This document shows, in pieces, positions 7,229-15,755 of a DNA stretch of 64,000 bases; the stretch's first letter is position 1; each line of letters begins with the position of its first letter. Origin of the DNA: Amycolatopsis pretoriensis (lineage in GTDB: Bacteria; Actinomycetota; Actinomycetes; Mycobacteriales; Pseudonocardiaceae); the NCBI RefSeq assembly GCF_900107925.1, contig NZ_FNUJ01000002.1:992001-1056000 (forward strand). Direction: 5' to 3'. The notes beneath the pieces are model-generated. The model saw nothing but the letters and a program-made list of their open reading frames with translations, was not told the DNA's origin and did not search any database. Both the position numbers and the translations under genes were made by a program.

Positions 7229-7942
7229 TCACCGGACCGGGCGCGGCGCGCGGAGGCGGGCGGCCCAGCGTTCGAGGATGCCGGCGAGCACGACCCGGAT
7301 GAGCTCGGACGCCCGCATCGCGGGCACTTCGGGGGCGGCAGGGGCGGAGAAGGAGCCAGTGGCGGCCGCGGAGGGAGCCGCGGCGGTCGCTCCGGCCGCG
7401 GCGGTCGGCGCGGCGGCGGTCGCCAGCCTGGCAGGCCGGCCGGTAGTGGCCTGCGTCTCGGCCGGCTGCCCGGCTGCGGGAGGCGCAGGCTCGTCGCCGT
7501 GTTCGATGCGCTCGCGAACCCTCGCCGCCAGCTCTCCCACCATCCGGCCCGAAACGTCCGCCATGATCCCGCGGCCGAACTGCGCGAGCTTCCCCGAGAT
7601 CGTCAAATCGGTCGCCAGTACGACGTTCGAGCCCTCCCCGGCGGGCGTCACACGCATGGTCGCGCGGGCCTTGGCCGTGCCCGAGCCGCGGGTGTCCTTG
7701 CCGTCGGCCGACAGCACCGCCGTCCGGGCGGCCGGGTCGCGCTCCACCACCTTCGCCACGCCCTGGTAGGCCGCCGTCACTGGGCCGACTTTGATCTTCA
7801 CCTTGCCGCGGTACGAATCCTCGCCCAGGTCCTCGACCAGCTCCGCACCCGGGAAGCACGCGGCGACGTTGTGGGCGTCCTGCAGGAAGCGGTATACCTC
7901 GTCCGGGTCGGCGGCGACCTCGAAGGAGTTCTCTATCAGCAT
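7229..7942 (-). CDS. CoxG-like SRPBCC protein (molybdenum hydroxylase membrane anchor)
   Basis: A 237-residue protein. Residues 1-145 form a CoxG/SRPBCC domain (FEVAADPDEVYRFLQDAHNV, then FPGAELVEDLGEDSYRGKVK). An Ala/Pro-rich linker follows (about 150-210), and the C-terminus is a short amphipathic helix, ASELIRVVLAGILERW. CoxG family members recruit CO dehydrogenase-type hydroxylases to the membrane, and this one is translationally coupled to the molybdopterin subunit (TGATG at 7940-7944). It probably anchors or assists the hydroxylase encoded directly upstream. Confidence 0.9.
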   Translation of the reverse strand: MLIENSFEVAADPDEVYRFLQDAHNVAACFPGAELVEDLGEDSYRGKVKIKVGPVTAAYQGVAKVVERDPAARTAVLSADGKDTRGSGTAKARATMRVTPAGEGSNVVLATDLTISGKLAQFGRGIMADVSGRMVGELAARVRERIEHGDEPAPPAAGQPAETQATTGRPARLATAAAPTAAAGATAAAPSAAATGSFSAPAAPEVPAMRASELIRVVLAGILERWAARLRAPRPVR

Positions 7943-10287
7943 CAGGAGACCTTCTTTTCGGTGACAGAGTCGGCGGCGAGCAGGGCGTCGACGATCCGAG
8001 CGGGGGTGACGGGCGCGCGCGTGACGCGGGCGCCGAGCGGGCGCAGCGCGTCCTCGACGGCGTTGGCGATCGCGGCCGGCGGGGGGACCGTGCCGCCCTC
8101 CCCCGCGCCCTTCGCGCCGAGCGGGTTGAGGGGGCTGGGCGATTCGAGGTGGAACAGCTCGACCGGTGGCACCTCGGCCGAGGACACCAGCGCGTAGTCG
8201 AGGTAGCTCGTGGCCTGCGGGGTGGCCTCGCCGTCGTACACGGCTTCCTCGTACATCGCGTTGCCGAGGCCGTGGGCGAACCCGCCGAGCACCTGGCCGT
8301 CCACCAGCAGCGGGTTGATCACCGTGCCGCAGTCGTGGCCGATGACGTACTTGAGGATGGTGATCCCGCCCGTCTCCGGGTCGACCTCGACCAGCGCCGC
8401 GTGCGCACCGCTCGCGTAGGCCGCCCGCTCCGGCGAAAAGTAGCTGGCCGTCTCCAGGCCGGCGGTGATGCCGCGCGGCAGTGTGATGCCGTGCTTGCCG
8501 ATGTTCGCGACCTGCGCGAGCTGCTGCAGGGACACGGACTTCTCGCGATCCCCGCCCACGCAGGCGAGATCGCCGTCGAAGTCCACTTCGGACGGTGAAC
8601 AGCCGAGCAGCACCGCCGCCGTGTCGAGCAGGCGGGTCCGCATCTGCTTGGCCGCGTCGAACACCGCCGGCCCGCACGTGGCCGTGATGCGCGAGGCGAA
8701 CGTGCCCTGGCCGAACGGGATCCGGGCGGTGTCCCCGGTCGTGACGTCGATGTAGCCCATGTCCAGGCCGAGGCCGTCGGCCGCGATCTGGGCGTAGATC
8801 GTCTCGTAGCCCTGGCCCTGACCGGCCGCCGCGAGGGTCACGAGGATCCGGCCGCGGTTGGTGACGCGGATCTTCGCACCCTCGTACGGGCCGAGGCCGC
8901 AGCCCTCGACGTACACCGCGAGCCCGATCCCGAGGTACCGGCCTTCCTCGCGCAGCCGCGCCTGCTCCGCCCGGGCCGAGGCGTAGCCGATGCGTTCGAG
9001 GGCGCCTTCGAGCAACGCCGGGAAGTCGCCGCTGTCGTAGGTGAGCGGGCTGCCGTCGCGGAACATGATGCCGACCTGGTACGGGAACTCGTCGGCCTGG
9101 ATGAGGTTGCGCCGCCGGACTTCGGCGGGGTCGAGGCCGAGGTGGGCCGCGATCCGGTCCATCATGCGTTCCATCACGAACACCGCCTGCGGCCGGCCCG
9201 CGCCCCGGACCGACGAGGTCGGGACCATGTTGGTGTAACAGGCCCGCAGCTCGATGTCGATGTTCGGCACCTTGTACGGGCCGGGCACCGTCGACGTCGT
9301 GATCGAGGGCACCTGCAGTCCGGCACAGTACGCGCCCTGGTCGTGCTCGATCACGTCCTTGACCGCGAGCAGCCGCCCGTCGTCGTCGAAACCGACCTCG
9401 ACGCGGTGGGTTTGCGACCGTTCCATCATCGCCGAGACGAAGTTCTCTTGCCGGTCTTCGACCCACTTCACCGCGCGGCGCAGCCGTTTCGCGACCCACG
9501 GGATGACGACTTCTTCGCCGTAGAACTGGGCTTTGGGCCCGAAGCCGCCGCCGACGTCCGGTGGCGCGATCACGCGCAGGTCGTCTTCGGCCATCTCGTA
9601 GATCATCGACAGCTGCTGACGCGCGTAGTGCGGCGATTGCGTGGTGTCCCAGATGGTCAGCTGCCCGGTCGCCGGCTCGAAGCGCGCGGCCACGGCCCGC
9701 GGTTCCATCGAGTGGCCGCCGCCGCGCATCTGGTAGAACTCCTCGCTCAGGGTGTGCGGCGCGGCACCCAGCGCTTCCTTCGCGTTCCCCGCGCTTTGGG
9801 TCAGCAGCACGGCCACATTGGACTCGTCGCCGCTGTGGACGAGGGGGCCGCCGGGGCGCAGCGCGGCGGCGGTGGAGCCGACGGCGGGCAGCACTTCGTA
9901 GTCCACATCGATCAGTTCCAGCGCGTCCTCGGCGAGGTAGCGCGACTCCGCGATGACGACGGCGAGTGGTTCGCCGACGTAGTGCAGTTCCTCCGGCGGC
10001 ATCGGCAGCCGCGGGTAGTCGCGCAGCTTCGGGTGCTGCACCTTGGGGGCCAGGGGCTTCTGGATCTCCATCAGGTCCGCGCCGGAGAACACGGCGACGA
10101 CGCCGGGCAGCGCGCGGGCCTCGGAGGCGTCGAACGCCGTGATCCGGGCGTGTGCGTGCGGCGAACGCAGGAACGCCGCGGCCAGGGCGTCCGGCAGGTC
10201 GAGGTCGTCGAGGTAGCGGCCGCGGCCGGTGAGCAGCCGCTGGTCCTCGCGCCGCGGGAGCCGGGCGCCGATCATCGGGTCAGGCAT
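7942..10287 (-). CDS. Xanthine dehydrogenase-family molybdopterin-binding (large) subunit
   Basis: A 781-residue catalytic subunit of the CO dehydrogenase/xanthine oxidase family (CoxL-like length). The N-terminal a/b hammerhead domain starts with IGARLPRREDQRLLTGRGRY. The molybdopterin contacts include PPDVGGGFGPKAQFYGEE and the SSVRGAGRPQAVFVMER loop, which lacks the Cys of true form I CO dehydrogenase (VAYRCSFR). The catalytic Glu is in PLGAKGAGEGGTVPPPAA near residue 730. It should hydroxylate a carbon next to nitrogen in a heterocycle or an aldehyde, not oxidise CO. It overlaps the iron-sulfur subunit by 8 bp. Confidence 0.94.
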   Translation of the reverse strand: MPDPMIGARLPRREDQRLLTGRGRYLDDLDLPDALAAAFLRSPHAHARITAFDASEARALPGVVAVFSGADLMEIQKPLAPKVQHPKLRDYPRLPMPPEELHYVGEPLAVVIAESRYLAEDALELIDVDYEVLPAVGSTAAALRPGGPLVHSGDESNVAVLLTQSAGNAKEALGAAPHTLSEEFYQMRGGGHSMEPRAVAARFEPATGQLTIWDTTQSPHYARQQLSMIYEMAEDDLRVIAPPDVGGGFGPKAQFYGEEVVIPWVAKRLRRAVKWVEDRQENFVSAMMERSQTHRVEVGFDDDGRLLAVKDVIEHDQGAYCAGLQVPSITTSTVPGPYKVPNIDIELRACYTNMVPTSSVRGAGRPQAVFVMERMMDRIAAHLGLDPAEVRRRNLIQADEFPYQVGIMFRDGSPLTYDSGDFPALLEGALERIGYASARAEQARLREEGRYLGIGLAVYVEGCGLGPYEGAKIRVTNRGRILVTLAAAGQGQGYETIYAQIAADGLGLDMGYIDVTTGDTARIPFGQGTFASRITATCGPAVFDAAKQMRTRLLDTAAVLLGCSPSEVDFDGDLACVGGDREKSVSLQQLAQVANIGKHGITLPRGITAGLETASYFSPERAAYASGAHAALVEVDPETGGITILKYVIGHDCGTVINPLLVDGQVLGGFAHGLGNAMYEEAVYDGEATPQATSYLDYALVSSAEVPPVELFHLESPSPLNPLGAKGAGEGGTVPPPAAIANAVEDALRPLGARVTRAPVTPARIVDALLAADSVTEKKVS

Positions 10288-10762
10288 CGGACCGTCCTTT
10301 CGCGACGTCCAAAACGGACTGGATCAGCCCGGTGTAACCGGTGCAGCGGCAGATGTTCCCGCTCAGCACCTCGCGCGCTTCGGTCTCGTCGCGGACGGTG
10401 TCCTCGCGCAGCGCCGCCGTGACGCTCATCAGGAAGCCCGGCGTGCAGAACCCGCACTGCAGGGCGTGGTTGCGCTTGAACGCCTGCTGCAGCGGCGCCA
10501 GCTCGCCGTCGGCGGCCAGGCCTTCGACGGTCTCCACGGCCGCGCCGTCCACCTGGACGGCGAGCATCAGGCACGCCCGCGTCGCGGCACCGTCGACGAT
10601 CACCGTGCACGCCCCGCAGACGCCGTGCTCGCAGCCGAGGTGCGTGCCGGTGAGCCGCAGCTTCTCGCGCAGGAAGTCGGCCAGGGTCATGCGCGAGTCG
10701 ACGGCTTCGTCGAACGGCTCGCCGTTGACCGTGCCCCGGACGCGATGGGTGACTTCAGGCAT
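10280..10762 (-). CDS. [2Fe-2S] small subunit of the molybdenum hydroxylase
   Basis: A 160-residue subunit with two [2Fe-2S] domains: a plant-ferredoxin type at the N-terminus (CEHGVCGACTV and the following Cys in RACLMLA) and a four-helix type at the C-terminus (CGFCTPGFLMS and NICRCTGYTG). It passes electrons from molybdenum to the FAD subunit. ATG 10762 is chosen because the family starts just before TVNGEPFDEAVDSRMTLADF. It overlaps both neighbouring hydroxylase subunit genes by 8 bp, so the three are translationally coupled. Confidence 0.95.
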   Translation of the reverse strand: MPEVTHRVRGTVNGEPFDEAVDSRMTLADFLREKLRLTGTHLGCEHGVCGACTVIVDGAATRACLMLAVQVDGAAVETVEGLAADGELAPLQQAFKRNHALQCGFCTPGFLMSVTAALREDTVRDETEAREVLSGNICRCTGYTGLIQSVLDVAKGRSDA

Positions 10763-11624
10763 GGGCCTTCTCCGTGATGTCGGCGAGCGCGCGCTTGACC
10801 AGCACGCCGGTGAGCCGGGCGCGGTACGCGGCGCTCGCGTGGATGTCACCGGTGGGATCGACCTGGGCGCGGGCGGTGGCCTCGGCGGCCGCGCCCAGGT
10901 CGGGTCCGAGGGGCTGCCCGACGACGAGCAGCTCGGTGTCGGTCAGCCGCTGCGGGGTCGGCGCCACGCCGGCCGCCGCGATCCGGCACGCCGTGACGAC
11001 GCCACTGTCCACTTCGCACACCACGGCGACACCGGCCAGCGCGAAGTCGCCGCGCCGGGTGGCGAACTCGCGGAACGCGGAGAACTGGTTCGCGCCCGGC
11101 CGGTCGACGCTCACCTCCAGCAGCAGCTCGTCCGGTTCCAGCGCGGTGGTGAGGTGGAACAGGAAGAAGTCCGCGGCGGACACCGTCCGGACGCCCCGGG
11201 CCGAGGCCAGGGTGAACTTCGCGTCCAACGCGGTGAGCACGCTGGGCAGCTCGGCGGCCGGGTCGGCGTGGGCCAGGCTGCCGCAGATGGTGCCGCGGTT
11301 GCGGATTTGCGGGTGCGCGACCTGGTGCAGGGCCTCGGTGAGCACCGGCAGCAGCCGCGCGGCCTCGGGCGAGCGTTCGACGTGCCGCTGGCGGACGAGG
11401 GCGGGGATGGTGATCGTGTCCTCGCCGAACGCCGGCGCGGCGAACTCCGCGCCGATGCGGTTGACGTCGACGAGGTGCTCGACGTGGGCCAGGCGGAAGT
11501 TGAGCATCGGCATGAGGCTCTGGCCGCCGGCCAGGACCTTGGCGTCGTCGCCGAGGTCGCGCAGCAGCTCGAGGGCTTCGTCGAGTGCGCGTGGCGCGTG
11601 GTAGGTGAAGCGGGCGGGTTTCAT
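10755..11624 (-). CDS. FAD-binding (medium) subunit of the molybdenum hydroxylase
   Basis: A 289-residue CoxM/CutM-type subunit. The FAD loops are KVLAGGQSLMPMLNFRLA (about 31-48) and RNRGTICGSLAHADPAAELP (about 105-125), followed by the CO_deh_flav_C domain from about residue 175. It takes electrons from the iron-sulfur subunit and hands them to the final acceptor. Its start overlaps the stop of the upstream alpha/beta hydrolase by ATGA, and its stop overlaps the start of the iron-sulfur subunit by 8 bp. Confidence 0.94.
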   Translation of the reverse strand: MKPARFTYHAPRALDEALELLRDLGDDAKVLAGGQSLMPMLNFRLAHVEHLVDVNRIGAEFAAPAFGEDTITIPALVRQRHVERSPEAARLLPVLTEALHQVAHPQIRNRGTICGSLAHADPAAELPSVLTALDAKFTLASARGVRTVSAADFFLFHLTTALEPDELLLEVSVDRPGANQFSAFREFATRRGDFALAGVAVVCEVDSGVVTACRIAAAGVAPTPQRLTDTELLVVGQPLGPDLGAAAEATARAQVDPTGDIHASAAYRARLTGVLVKRALADITEKAHA

Positions 11625-12397
11625 CGGGTCTCCGTGACGCGGCGCAGGTGCTGCCGGACGCGGCCGGCGAGCAACGGGCGTTCGACCAGCGACAGGTGCC
11701 GCAGGTCGGGCAGGATTTCGAGCTCGGCGCCGTCGATGCCCTCGGCGAGCTGCCGGGCCATCGACGGCGGGGTCGCGTAGTCGTGGCGTCCCACGAGCAC
11801 CAGCGTCGGCGCGGTGACCGACCGCAGCAGCGGCCGCGAATCCATGGCACCCATGGCGATCGACGCGGCGGCGTGGGCTTCGCTGTTGGTGCGCAGGAAG
11901 ATCTTGACCACCCGGTCGGCCTCCTCCGGGTGCCGCTCGCGGAAGTCCGGGGAGAACCACCGATCGAGCTGGAAGGTGACCTGCTTGGCCCGCGGCACGG
12001 CGACGGCCTTCTGGGCGCGCTCGGCCCAGGTCGTGACGGCGTCTTCGCCGTACCAGGCCGTGGTGTCGGCCAGCACGAGCGACCGGACGCGCCCGGGGTG
12101 GCGCCCGGCGAAGTTCACCGCGACGCTGCCGCCCATCGACAGGCCGAGCAGGCTCGCCGACGGCAGGTCGAGGTCGTCGAGGGTGCGGGCGACGTCGTCG
12201 GCGAGGTCCTCGATGGTGAACGGCGTGCCGTCCCAGGCGCTGGCGCCGTGGCCGCGCAGGTCGAGGGCGAACACCTGGAACTCGTCGGAGAGCGCTTCGG
12301 CCAGGGGTGTCCACAGCTCGCCGGACAGCGCCAGCGGGTGCAGCAGCACCAGGGGCTCCCCCGCACCGCGGCGGCGGACGGCCAAGGGCTTGCTCAT
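11621..12397 (-). CDS. Alpha/beta-fold hydrolase (enol-lactonase/deformylase-like)
   Basis: A 258-residue alpha/beta hydrolase. The oxyanion region is PLVLLHPLALSGELW (about 15-29), the nucleophile elbow GLSMGGSVAV (about 93-102), the acid Asp lies in LVLVGRHDYATPP (about 200-212) and the catalytic His in LPDLRHLSLVERP (about 230-242). The overall pattern is like 3-oxoadipate enol-lactonase, and also like N-formylmaleamate deformylase of pyridine pathways. Its position between a decarboxylase-type amidohydrolase and a molybdenum hydroxylase, with ATGA overlaps on both sides, supports a role on a ring-cleavage product. Confidence 0.9.
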   Translation of the reverse strand: MSKPLAVRRRGAGEPLVLLHPLALSGELWTPLAEALSDEFQVFALDLRGHGASAWDGTPFTIEDLADDVARTLDDLDLPSASLLGLSMGGSVAVNFAGRHPGRVRSLVLADTTAWYGEDAVTTWAERAQKAVAVPRAKQVTFQLDRWFSPDFRERHPEEADRVVKIFLRTNSEAHAAASIAMGAMDSRPLLRSVTAPTLVLVGRHDYATPPSMARQLAEGIDGAELEILPDLRHLSLVERPLLAGRVRQHLRRVTETR

Positions 12398-13368
12398 GCG
12401 GGCCTCCGGAAGAGGGCGTCGGCGTTGGTGTGCAGGATCGCTTCGACGAACGCGTCGTCGAGGCCGCTTTCGCGGACCGTCCGGACCGGGTCGGGATCGC
12501 CGAGCGCGAACGGGTAGTCACTGCCGAGCAGGACCGGACCGAACCCGGCCAGGAACGCGATCGCCGGCGCGGACAGGCCGACCGTGTCGTAGTGGAAGTC
12601 GCCGAGGTAGGCGGACGGCTTCTCGCGCGCGAGTTCGCCGGCGAAGGCTTCCTTCGTGCGGTAGCCACCGTCGAGCCGGTGGGCCTGGTACGGCAGGAAA
12701 CCGCCGCCGTGCACCAGCACCAGCTTCAGACCGGGATGGCGGTCGAGGACCCCGGCGAGGATCAGCCGCGTGATCGCGACGGTGTTGTCGATCAGCCGGC
12801 CGTGGACGTTGCCCATCGTGCCCAGCGACGCGAGCGCGTCGGACGGCCCGCACGTCGGCGGGTGCAGCACCACCGGGATCCCCTCGGCCGCGGCGAGCGT
12901 CCACAGTGGATCGAACGCGGGTTCGTGCGGGGCCGGGCCGTCCGGCGGGTCGGTGTTCAGGAGCAGGCCCGCGAACTCCGGGCGCTTCCACGCTTCGAGG
13001 AGGTCTTCGGTGGCTTGATCGCCGGTCACCGAGGCGAGGGCGACGGTGCCGGCTTCCGCGGCCGCGTCCGCCATCGCGTCGTTGAGCGTGCGCGCCCAGT
13101 CACGGCCGCCGGCCTGGATGTCCAGCCACGGCGACAGGATCTGCCGCGTGACGCCGGCGTGGCGCTGCCAGTCCGCACGCGGGCCGGCGTCGGTCATCCG
13201 CGCGCCGATCGGCCGGGTCTCGCCGGTGCCGGGCACCGCCACCACCCAGCCCCGCTCGGTGCGCCGCGCCGAGAACCCCGCGACGGGGCGCTGTTGCAGC
13301 GCGGTCAGCAGCGAACGCGGCACGATGTGCGCGTGCGTGTCGAGGACTTCCGTCCGACTCACCTCCAC
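12394..13368 (-). CDS. Amidohydrolase family 2 (ACMSD-like decarboxylase/hydrolase)
   Basis: A protein of about 324 residues with the ACMSD-type amidohydrolase fold. The metal ligands are visible: THAHIV near the N-terminus, the His of IPVVLHPPTCGP in the middle, the His of LVLVHGGGFLPYQAHR and the Asp of VLLGSDYPFALGDP. Family members are mostly non-oxidative decarboxylases of aromatic or pyridine acids, or C-C/amide hydrolases. It is the first gene of a seven-gene minus-strand operon. The start is uncertain: GTG 13368 is used, and GTG 13362 is equally possible because GGAGG overlaps both. Confidence 0.88.
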   Translation of the reverse strand: MEVSRTEVLDTHAHIVPRSLLTALQQRPVAGFSARRTERGWVVAVPGTGETRPIGARMTDAGPRADWQRHAGVTRQILSPWLDIQAGGRDWARTLNDAMADAAAEAGTVALASVTGDQATEDLLEAWKRPEFAGLLLNTDPPDGPAPHEPAFDPLWTLAAAEGIPVVLHPPTCGPSDALASLGTMGNVHGRLIDNTVAITRLILAGVLDRHPGLKLVLVHGGGFLPYQAHRLDGGYRTKEAFAGELAREKPSAYLGDFHYDTVGLSAPAIAFLAGFGPVLLGSDYPFALGDPDPVRTVRESGLDDAFVEAILHTNADALFRRPA

Positions 13369-13521
13369 CGGTCGGGTTGGTGTCCCGAACGCTAAGCGGG
13401 GTGCCGGACTCCGACCAGCGCGCTTTCCTGGCAGCAGGCGTAAGGAGAACTGACAGCGGAAGCCTCGCTTCGGGCGGGCGTTCGTGCTGCGATGGGAGTC
13501 CACAACGGAAAGGCGGCGGTC
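13369..13521. promoter_or_regulatory. Divergent promoter region of the catabolic island
   Basis: This 153-bp region separates the amidohydrolase operon from the UbiX operon and must hold both promoters. A LysR gene lies in the UbiX operon and its operator is expected here. I see no clean dyad or consensus -35/-10, only a GGAAAGG ribosome-binding site before GTG 13522. Confidence 0.4.
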
Positions 13522-14130
13522 GTGGCGGAAACCCGGAACGTGGTCGTGGCGATCACCGGTGCCAGCGGAGCGTGCCTGGGCGTGCGCGTCCTGCAACTGC
13601 TGCGGGAGCAGCCCGGGATTCGCACGCACCTGGTGCTGTCGAAGGCAGGGATCCTCACGCTGCGCCACGAATGCGACCTCACCCTGGCCGACGTCCGCGC
13701 GCTCGCCGACGTCACGTACCGGCCGGGCGAGATCGGGGCGGCGATCGCGTCCGGGTCGTTCCCGGTCGCGGCGATGCTCGTCGCGCCGTGTTCGATCAAG
13801 ACGCTTTCGGCCATCGCCACCGGCTACACCGACGACCTGGTCAGCCGCGCCGCCGACGTCTGTCTCAAGGAGGGCCGGCCACTGCTGCTGATGGTCCGTG
13901 AAACGCCGCTGCACCTGGGGCACCTGAAGTCGATGGTCGCGGTGACCGAGGCCGGCGCGATCGTCGCGCCGCCGGTGCCCGCGTTCTACCCGCGTCCGCG
14001 GACGGTGGGCGACCTCGTGGACTACACGGCTCGCCGCGCGCTGGCCCGGGTGGGACTATGGGAGCTGGCGCCGGAACCGTGGGACGGCGAACTGACCAGG
14101 GCCGACCCCGCCGACCTGCTGGGGCGGTGA
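13522..14130 (+). CDS. ubiX: UbiX-type flavin prenyltransferase (prFMN synthase)
   Basis: A 202-residue UbiX/Pad1 flavoprotein. The FMN loop VVAITGASGACLGVRVLQLL is at the N-terminus; VAPCSIKTLSAIATGYTDDL (about 91-110) and LLLMVRETPLHLGHLKSM (about 122-139) are the conserved FMN and prenyl-phosphate contacts. It makes prenylated FMN, the cofactor of UbiD decarboxylases, and a UbiD gene lies 2.3 kb downstream on the other strand. GTG 13522 is preferred to ATG 13492 because GGAAAGG lies 8 nt before it and family length fits. The LysR gene starts 14 nt downstream. Confidence 0.93.
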   Translation: MAETRNVVVAITGASGACLGVRVLQLLREQPGIRTHLVLSKAGILTLRHECDLTLADVRALADVTYRPGEIGAAIASGSFPVAAMLVAPCSIKTLSAIATGYTDDLVSRAADVCLKEGRPLLLMVRETPLHLGHLKSMVAVTEAGAIVAPPVPAFYPRPRTVGDLVDYTARRALARVGLWELAPEPWDGELTRADPADLLGR

Positions 14131-14144
14131 CGAAAGGGACCGGA

Positions 14145-15059
14145 GTGCTCGAGGCGCGGCGGCTGCAGATCTTCTCCGCGGTGGCCGAGCACGGCTCGTT
14201 CACCGCGGCGGCCGAGGCGCTGTTCATGACCCATTCCGCCGTCTCGCAGCAGATGGCGCTGCTCGAACGGCAGCTGGGCGTGCCGCTGATGCTGCGGGGG
14301 CCGCGCGGGATCGAGCTGACCGAGGCGGGCCGGCTGCTGGCCGAGCGCAGCACCGGGCTGCTCGGCACGATCGCCCACATCGAGCAGGAGATGTCGGACC
14401 TCAAGGCGCGGCACTCGTCGGTGCGGCTCGGCGCGTTCCCGACGGCGGGCGCGGATCTGATCCCCCGCGTCGTGCGCGAGTACCAGCGGCGGTACCCGGA
14501 GACGAAGCTCGTGCTGCGCTCGGCGCACGCGTCGGACATGACGGCGGCGCTGCGCGACGGCTCGATCCACCTCGGCCTGGTCTGGGACTACGACTTCGAC
14601 CCGCGGTCGGTGCCCGCCGACGTCGAGTGGGTGCACCTGGCCGACGACCCGCTGTGCGTGCTGGTGCCCCTCGACCACCCGGTCGCCGGGGAGTCCGAAG
14701 TGGAGCTGCGCGAGCTGGCGGGCGAGACGTGGGTGGTGCGCAGCCACCGGCCGCCCTACGACGAGGCGTTCACGACGTTGTGCCGGTTGTCCGGTTTCGA
14801 GCCGCGGATCGGGTTCGCGACCGAGGACTACCTGTCGGTGCAGGGCCTGGTCGCGGCCGGGATCGGCATCGGCGCGGCCCCGCGGCTGGCACTGGTTGCG
14901 CAGCGCCCCGACGTCGTCGCGGTGGCGATCGCCCCGACGTCCCCGCGGCGCCGGATCGCGGCCGTGCGCCTGCTGGAGGCGAGTCATCCCCCCGCGGCGC
15001 GGCAGATGCTGGAAGTATTGCGGGTGGTGGCGACGACCGACCCGGAGGGACCCGCGTGA
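14145..15059 (+). CDS. LysR-family transcriptional regulator
   Basis: A 304-residue LysR regulator. The N-terminal winged helix reads FSAVAEHGSFTAAAEALFM and THSAVSQQMALLERQLGVPL; the periplasmic-binding-like effector domain begins at about residue 90 (VRLGAFPTAGADLIPRVV). I chose GTG 14145 because AAAGGGA precedes it at good spacing and the family begins just before LEARRLQIF; GTG 14127 overlapping the UbiX stop is an alternative. It sits between UbiX and a GntR gene in one operon and probably controls the divergent catabolic operons in response to a pathway acid. Confidence 0.92.
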   Translation: MLEARRLQIFSAVAEHGSFTAAAEALFMTHSAVSQQMALLERQLGVPLMLRGPRGIELTEAGRLLAERSTGLLGTIAHIEQEMSDLKARHSSVRLGAFPTAGADLIPRVVREYQRRYPETKLVLRSAHASDMTAALRDGSIHLGLVWDYDFDPRSVPADVEWVHLADDPLCVLVPLDHPVAGESEVELRELAGETWVVRSHRPPYDEAFTTLCRLSGFEPRIGFATEDYLSVQGLVAAGIGIGAAPRLALVAQRPDVVAVAIAPTSPRRRIAAVRLLEASHPPAARQMLEVLRVVATTDPEGPA

Positions 15060-15754
15060 CCGAACCGCCCGACGTCCTGCGCCGGATGCTGCTCGACGGG
15101 CGCACGGAGGTCTCGCTGGTCGACCGCATCGTCGAGGACCTGGCCCGCCGCATCATCGACGGCTCCTTACCTCCGGGCGCGGACGTCAACTCGGTCGAGC
15201 TGGCCCGCCGGTTCTCGACGTCCCGGACACCGGTCCGCGAGGCGCTGCTGACGTTGCAGCGCGAGGGCCTGGTGGACATCCCGGCCCGCCGGCGGCCGCG
15301 GGTCGCGCCGGTGACGCCGGCCCAGGCGCGGGAGCTGTACGAGATCCGGGCTTCGCTGCACGCACTGGTGAGCGAGCTGATCGTGGCGGGTTCACCGGAT
15401 CTGTCGGTGCTGGCTTCGTGGCAGTCGCGCTTGCGTTCGGACGCTTTGGCCGGGGACGTCGACGCGTACTTCTGGCACAACGTGTCGTTCCGCCAGGCCG
15501 AGGCGGAGGCGGCGGGCAACCGGCAATTGACGCGGTTGCTGGGATCGTTGGGGTTGCGGACGTTGCAGCTGCGGCACGTGAGCTTGTCGTTGCCGGGGCG
15601 GTTGGACCGGTCGGTGGCCGACCACGAGCGTTTGCTGGCGGCGTACGCGGACGGGGACGCGGTGCTGGCGGTGGCGTTGACGCGGTCGATCATCATGACC
15701 GGGTTGCACTCGATCGAGGCATCCGGCTGGCCGGGGCTCGCGGAAGCGGAGTGA
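15056..15754 (+). CDS. GntR-family (FCD-type) regulator, copy 1
   Basis: A 232-residue FadR/FCD-type GntR regulator. The winged helix contains NSVELARRFSTSRTPVREAL (about 44-63). The all-helical C-terminal domain has YEIRASLHALVSELIVAG, DAYFWHNVSFRQAE and the His of SVADHERLLAAYADGD, which matches FCD metal or effector ligands. It starts on GTGA shared with the LysR stop. It is a close paralogue of the regulator at 15756-16460, which is encoded tail to tail only one base away. Confidence 0.92.
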   Translation: MTEPPDVLRRMLLDGRTEVSLVDRIVEDLARRIIDGSLPPGADVNSVELARRFSTSRTPVREALLTLQREGLVDIPARRRPRVAPVTPAQARELYEIRASLHALVSELIVAGSPDLSVLASWQSRLRSDALAGDVDAYFWHNVSFRQAEAEAAGNRQLTRLLGSLGLRTLQLRHVSLSLPGRLDRSVADHERLLAAYADGDAVLAVALTRSIIMTGLHSIEASGWPGLAEAE

Positions 15755-15755
15755 G

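Noticed and set aside
7942..10287. Form I carbon monoxide dehydrogenase
   Set aside because: The catalytic Cys loop (VAYRCSFR) is replaced by an RGAGR-type loop, so CO oxidation is unlikely despite the CoxL-like length and CoxG neighbour.
9142..10422. A 426-codon plus-strand frame opposite the molybdopterin subunit
   Set aside because: Antisense shadow; the minus-strand protein has all conserved molybdenum hydroxylase motifs.
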